9,139 bases of DNA, taken from Planctomycetota bacterium. Lineage in GTDB: Bacteria; Planctomycetota; Phycisphaerae; Tepidisphaerales; Tepidisphaeraceae. The translations under genes were made by a program, and so were the position numbers. Shown piece after piece: positions 7,301-9,139 of this stretch. The notes beneath the pieces are model-generated. The model was not told where the DNA came from. It did no database searches and saw only the letters and a list, made by a program, of their open reading frames with translations. Positions within the stretch are counted from its first letter, which is position 1. Each line of letters begins with the position of its first letter. The stretch spans positions 1 through 9,139 of the forward strand of contig JAEZED010000017.1 of the NCBI GenBank assembly GCA_023417885.1, read 5' to 3'.

Positions 7301-9098
7301 CCCGCCGACCGGCGGGCACGCGCTCCTCCAGGACTGGGTGGCGGTCGATATCGTCAGCCCGATGGGGATGCGCCCGAACGTGGCCACCGCCGACGCCGAT
7401 GAGACGCTCGTGCGCTGGCGCTACTACCGCGTCAGCGGCGTCGAGGACGCCGCCGCCCCCGGAACGATCGTCGCGGATCCGCGCGGCTGGAAGTTCGTGT
7501 CGCATGGCCGTTACACGGGGACGCCCATCGAAGCCGGCTACCCCTGGTCGGGCGGGATGGTGCCGATGCTGAACGCAGGCCTCGCCGGCGACGCCAACTT
7601 CGAGGGTGGGCTCGGCGAGCCGGATGCGGTCGCCCCGGCCGATCTCGCAGATTACGAGATCGACTTTGGCCCGGTGCGCTCCATCCCGTGGGGTCCTGTC
7701 GCCGCCGGCCCGGCGCAGGTGGACCTCGGCGGGGGAACGGCCCAGCCGATCTACCCGTACGGCGGGTTTGCGCGCGACGGGGACGCCCTGGGCATCCCGT
7801 TCTTCGGGGCCTACCGGATCCACCGCGACACGAACAATGACGGCGTGCTCCAGGTGCCCGATCCGCTCGTGGCGGCGCCGCCTCCGGGCCCGCCATACGA
7901 CGAGCCGATCGCCTGGGTCCCGCCGACGCTCGACGCCTTCTTTGCCGACAGCGAGGACATCGCCGTCGCCCCCGCGACCACGCACGTGGGGCGGTTCATC
8001 CCGCAGGGCGCCGGTTACAAGCCCAACCCGCTCGCCGCAGGCGAAGTGGTGGACGAGGGTTACAACTGGGCGGCGGACTTCTTCGAGTACATCACGACGC
8101 TGCACGCCCCGAACGACGACTGGCTGCCGCACGCCGACAACCGGTACGTGAACAACACGACGACCGACCCGGAGAACAACCTGCTGGTGAACCCGGACTC
8201 GGTGCCGCTGCCCGGTACGGCCGGGTCGCTCTTCACGCAGGGGCTGGTGCCCAACCTGATCGACAACGATCTCGACGGCTTCAGCAACGGGCTGATGTTC
8301 GACATCACCTCCGGCACGTGGCAGGTGCCAACGACGCCGGCCGAGGTGGCAAGGGCCTACGAGGAGGCGTTCCTCCCCGTGGAAGGCCTGGTGAACATCA
8401 ACACCGCCGGCTTCGGCATTCTCAAGCTCCTGCCGCTGGCGATCGACGCGACGGGCGCGGTCGATTACGACCGGATTCGGGACGTGACCAACCCCGGCTC
8501 GCCGCTGACGGGCCTCGCCGGCTCGCTCTACCTCGGCCGGTGGGACACGACCTTCACGGCGGGGGCGTATGCCTCGCTGTTCGAGGTGAACCGCCTCCCG
8601 CAGGACATGGGCGCGCCGGCGGGCGAGTTCCGTGATTTCGGCAGCGCCGCCGGCGTCACGCGGCGTATGGCGGGCGACATCACCGGTATGAACTGGCAGG
8701 CCAATCCCTCCTACCAGGACATCGCCAGCGACGCGACCGACTCGTGGTACTTCGACCACCAGTCCACAGTCGGGGTCGCGATCACCGAGCGCAACTACGA
8801 GGACGACACCGTCCAGCTCACGCGCCTCAGCAACCTCACGACGACGCGCAGCGACTCCTACACGGTCTACATCGTCGTCCAGGCTTGGGAGAACTTCGGC
8901 AACCCCCTCGGCGCTCCCTATCCCGGCCCCGCCCGCATGATCCGGCAGGAGCGGGCGGCCTTCACCGTCGACCGCAGCGGCGTAACGCCGTTCAACCCCG
9001 CCGCGACGACACCGTTCACCCCGTGGCTGCCGGCCGACATCAACACGGGCGACGCCTGGCGTGACGCCCTGAAGATCACGCCGATTCCGGTGAAGTGA
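4317..9098 (+). CDS. Giant GspK/PilX-like minor pseudopilin (1593 aa) with lamin-tail-like segment
   Basis: The leader of 28 residues ends in RRG (26-28). The mature protein starts MVLLFVVVLLTLLAVLG, giving a membrane helix at about 29-50. Mature +5 is Phe (F33), not Glu; loss of Glu5 is a known hallmark of GspK. Three xNTA motifs of the helix-hairpin-helix type used in GspK occur: INVNTA 407-412, VNTA 722-725 and VNINTA 1359-1364. Residues 857-943 resemble a lamin-tail domain, with FITEM, IELYNP, DLSDW and IPANSHIVVH blocks in the expected order. Putative Ca2+ loops lie at 339-347, 357-365, 1171-1177 and 1316-1325. The C-terminus has a strand near 1511-1523 (RSDSYTVYIVVQA) and DRSG near 1550, plausible as the closing GspK strand. 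There is no cysteine. Typical GspK is about 300-350 residues, so this is four to five times larger. It follows I- and J-like genes, and GspK normally caps the I-J-K tip. Function beyond this is inference. Confidence 0.8.
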   Translation: MTRPHLPTHLLPGRARRLLERRPGGRRGMVLLFVVVLLTLLAVLGSAYLVSSRIDAGQISPESRGGEANIFGLSAAERVEQVMDETQIAVQKKIFLDLFAYNGILPAAVDPTTSVPSAARELGDVSTLGVPTQGAGDGTPDLLWRAFEVNRQGFMPVPAGIVGTPPAAQEIGIFRPMAPFMTTPAAGPALRGIHDSTGVAAAYTVQFPYFHVDAVGGTDPHLASRLPVFDNFRTASTNEFIWPWVSGPIVGVPNFTVDNIAVDPFGMFADPVNGLPLLEFDYDDLNTPEVEGERFRSNLIPTTIGPVAYPPPQEEYSLTGGNADYYNDRLRVWPALAGDFNNDGTVDANTEVIPAADADGDGVADSLLVPIVFNEAAPIGTLDRYIDPQTGHAYLVAIRVVDNNAAINVNTALTSHSDLLLTPTPIDLSALDYEATFASAPPNATVVGPNRGIYPSNIGLYELFNIGGGGSGMLRSDQFRSLLPLALGQPGVAAATMDVSSTSGLTLNSVPIRNDMQYATLGELLSMNRDRMLDFPQLTANGVDLLRPYRSVQEERALLAKGGGWLLKDEAPTRVENAAFDALRIAAGNFVPNPELIFEFFPLGPDIGVGSEATGFRGNSIFRALWAAHFKHADPDMTTLADFEAAYAGAGALGTRFGNGPWPLSPRAALVTRNGVSQAFRPHWQNITGTDLSTATLPRGMPPYAPSALSLVPHKPPVRASVNTAGFSELWRAFWNIMVVADEFNATGPTTLVPAYTAVDPNTGATTTVNTSDRMFRNDLFESFGVGPGSAVPTEYQVLTLRAALAAINTLDIRDVDDATNLAITRLTAADVELEPDPASPLPSTYFARVYGGEAQPFITEMIVVWDPALTGVMYVAIELYNPYPFDIDLSDWYLVGVGQRTGTGALPYDMINLTGTAPTDWTQSLGDAFPAGIPANSHIVVHTLAAPPAPLAAPPGGTQTFVTTIQPSMLMTGDEISREIYLARPLNPATAALNPPTGGHALLQDWVAVDIVSPMGMRPNVATADADETLVRWRYYRVSGVEDAAAPGTIVADPRGWKFVSHGRYTGTPIEAGYPWSGGMVPMLNAGLAGDANFEGGLGEPDAVAPADLADYEIDFGPVRSIPWGPVAAGPAQVDLGGGTAQPIYPYGGFARDGDALGIPFFGAYRIHRDTNNDGVLQVPDPLVAAPPPGPPYDEPIAWVPPTLDAFFADSEDIAVAPATTHVGRFIPQGAGYKPNPLAAGEVVDEGYNWAADFFEYITTLHAPNDDWLPHADNRYVNNTTTDPENNLLVNPDSVPLPGTAGSLFTQGLVPNLIDNDLDGFSNGLMFDITSGTWQVPTTPAEVARAYEEAFLPVEGLVNINTAGFGILKLLPLAIDATGAVDYDRIRDVTNPGSPLTGLAGSLYLGRWDTTFTAGAYASLFEVNRLPQDMGAPAGEFRDFGSAAGVTRRMAGDITGMNWQANPSYQDIASDATDSWYFDHQSTVGVAITERNYEDDTVQLTRLSNLTTTRSDSYTVYIVVQAWENFGNPLGAPYPGPARMIRQERAAFTVDRSGVTPFNPAATTPFTPWLPADINTGDAWRDALKITPIPVK
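5331..5411 (+). other. Paired dockerin/EF-hand-like Ca2+ loops in the GspK-like protein
   Basis: Residues 339-347 read DFNNDGTVD and residues 357-365 read DADGDGVAD. Both fit the DxNxDGxxD or DxDxDGxxD calcium-loop pattern, and their first Asp residues are exactly 18 apart. They lie some 40 residues before the first NTA motif. GspK structures from other bacteria contain bound calcium, so a structural Ca2+ role is plausible but not shown here. Confidence 0.5.
5535..5552 (+). other. INVNTA motif 1 of GspK-like protein
   Basis: Residues 407-412 read INVNTA, preceded by VVDNNAA. A strand ending in an aspartate and followed by INxNTA is the typical entry to the helical SAM/HhH-like region of GspK. 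This is the copy whose upstream context best fits the family. Confidence 0.65.
6480..6491 (+). other. VNTA motif 2 of GspK-like protein
   Basis: Residues 722-725 read VNTA, in the context RASVNTAGFSELWRAFW. It is followed by a probable helix, as expected after an NTA turn. It lacks the first xN pair of the full motif, so it may be a diverged second copy. Confidence 0.45.
6885..7145 (+). other. Lamin-tail-domain-like segment inside the GspK-like protein
   Basis: Residues 857-943 carry, in order, PFITEM, then YVAIELYNPYPFDIDLSDWYL, then IPANSHIVVH. The lamin-tail (LTD) family, an immunoglobulin-like beta fold found in many exported bacterial proteins, typically has an N-E start, an E-x-x-NP core, a DLSGW-type turn and a later IPA-type strand. 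Here N-E is replaced by T-E and DLSGW by DLSDW. The assignment is by eye from motif order and needs a profile search. Confidence 0.5.
7149..7183 (+). repeat. Short direct repeat encoding an Ala/Pro linker
   Basis: The 14-mer CTCGCGGCGCCGCC occurs at 7149-7162 and again at 7170-7183, a 21-bp period. It encodes LAAPPAP followed by LAAPPGG, immediately after the lamin-tail-like segment. It is probably a low-complexity hinge produced by a small in-frame duplication. Confidence 0.6.
8391..8408 (+). other. VNINTA motif 3 of GspK-like protein
   Basis: Residues 1359-1364 read VNINTA, followed by GFGILKLLPL, a good match to the NTA turn plus helix seen in GspK and in HhH proteins. It shares NTAGF with the second motif. 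It precedes the C-terminal strands, a position where a GspK helical unit would be expected. Confidence 0.6.
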
Positions 9099-9139
9099 TC
9101 TGGCCCGGACAAGTCCCCGCGACAGCAGCGCCCGATCCC

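Noticed and set aside
4608..8759. Very long minus-strand open frame of 1383 codons opposite the GspK-like gene
   Set aside because: Its translation is dominated by Arg, Gly, Val, His and Asp with no recognisable domain. Long antisense frames are expected in GC-rich genes with GC-biased third positions. The plus-strand frame has a prepilin signal, a ribosome site and family motifs.
9099..9139. Terminator or new gene start after the GspK-like gene
   Set aside because: Only 41 bases are available and they show no hairpin with a T-run, no ribosome site and no start codon in good context.

Overview
The window is about 9.1 kb of very GC-rich DNA. It holds four consecutive plus-strand genes and almost nothing else. 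Three are complete and one is cut by the left edge. The three complete products each begin with a basic leader, a glycine and a hydrophobic helix, the signature of proteins processed by prepilin peptidase. The order is a truncated gene of unknown class, then GspI/PilV-like, GspJ/PilW-like and GspK/PilX-like genes. This matches the minor-pseudopilin (H)-I-J-K block of a type II secretion system or type IV pilus. In such systems I, J and K form the tip of the pseudopilus.

Organism: high GC, oversized minor pseudopilins (361, 660 and 1593 residues), long Pro/Arg-rich leaders and many Asp/Asn-Gly metal-loop motifs suggest a Planctomycetota bacterium, perhaps Phycisphaerae-like. This is inference from sequence style. 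No rRNA or other marker gene is present, and other PVC-group or deltaproteobacterial-grade lineages are not excluded.

Layout: 1-1060, 3' part of a gene without its N-terminus, probably another pseudopilin. 1060-2145, GspI/PilV-like pseudopilin, coupled to the previous gene by a TGATG overlap. 2146-2197, short spacer. 2198-4180, GspJ/PilW-like pseudopilin. 4181-4316, a 136-bp spacer with a perfect 8-bp hairpin and a Shine-Dalgarno sequence. 4317-9098, giant GspK-like protein with no Glu at mature position 5, three NTA (helix-hairpin-helix-type) motifs, a lamin-tail-like segment and several putative calcium loops. 9099-9139, no feature seen.

The genes are probably one transcriptional unit and their products probably assemble together in the inner membrane and periplasm. 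The most unusual content is the size and mosaic architecture of the GspK-like protein, the abundance of putative Ca2+ loops, and the near absence of cysteine: one in all predicted mature residues. I found no RNA gene, CRISPR array, insertion sequence or other mobile element.
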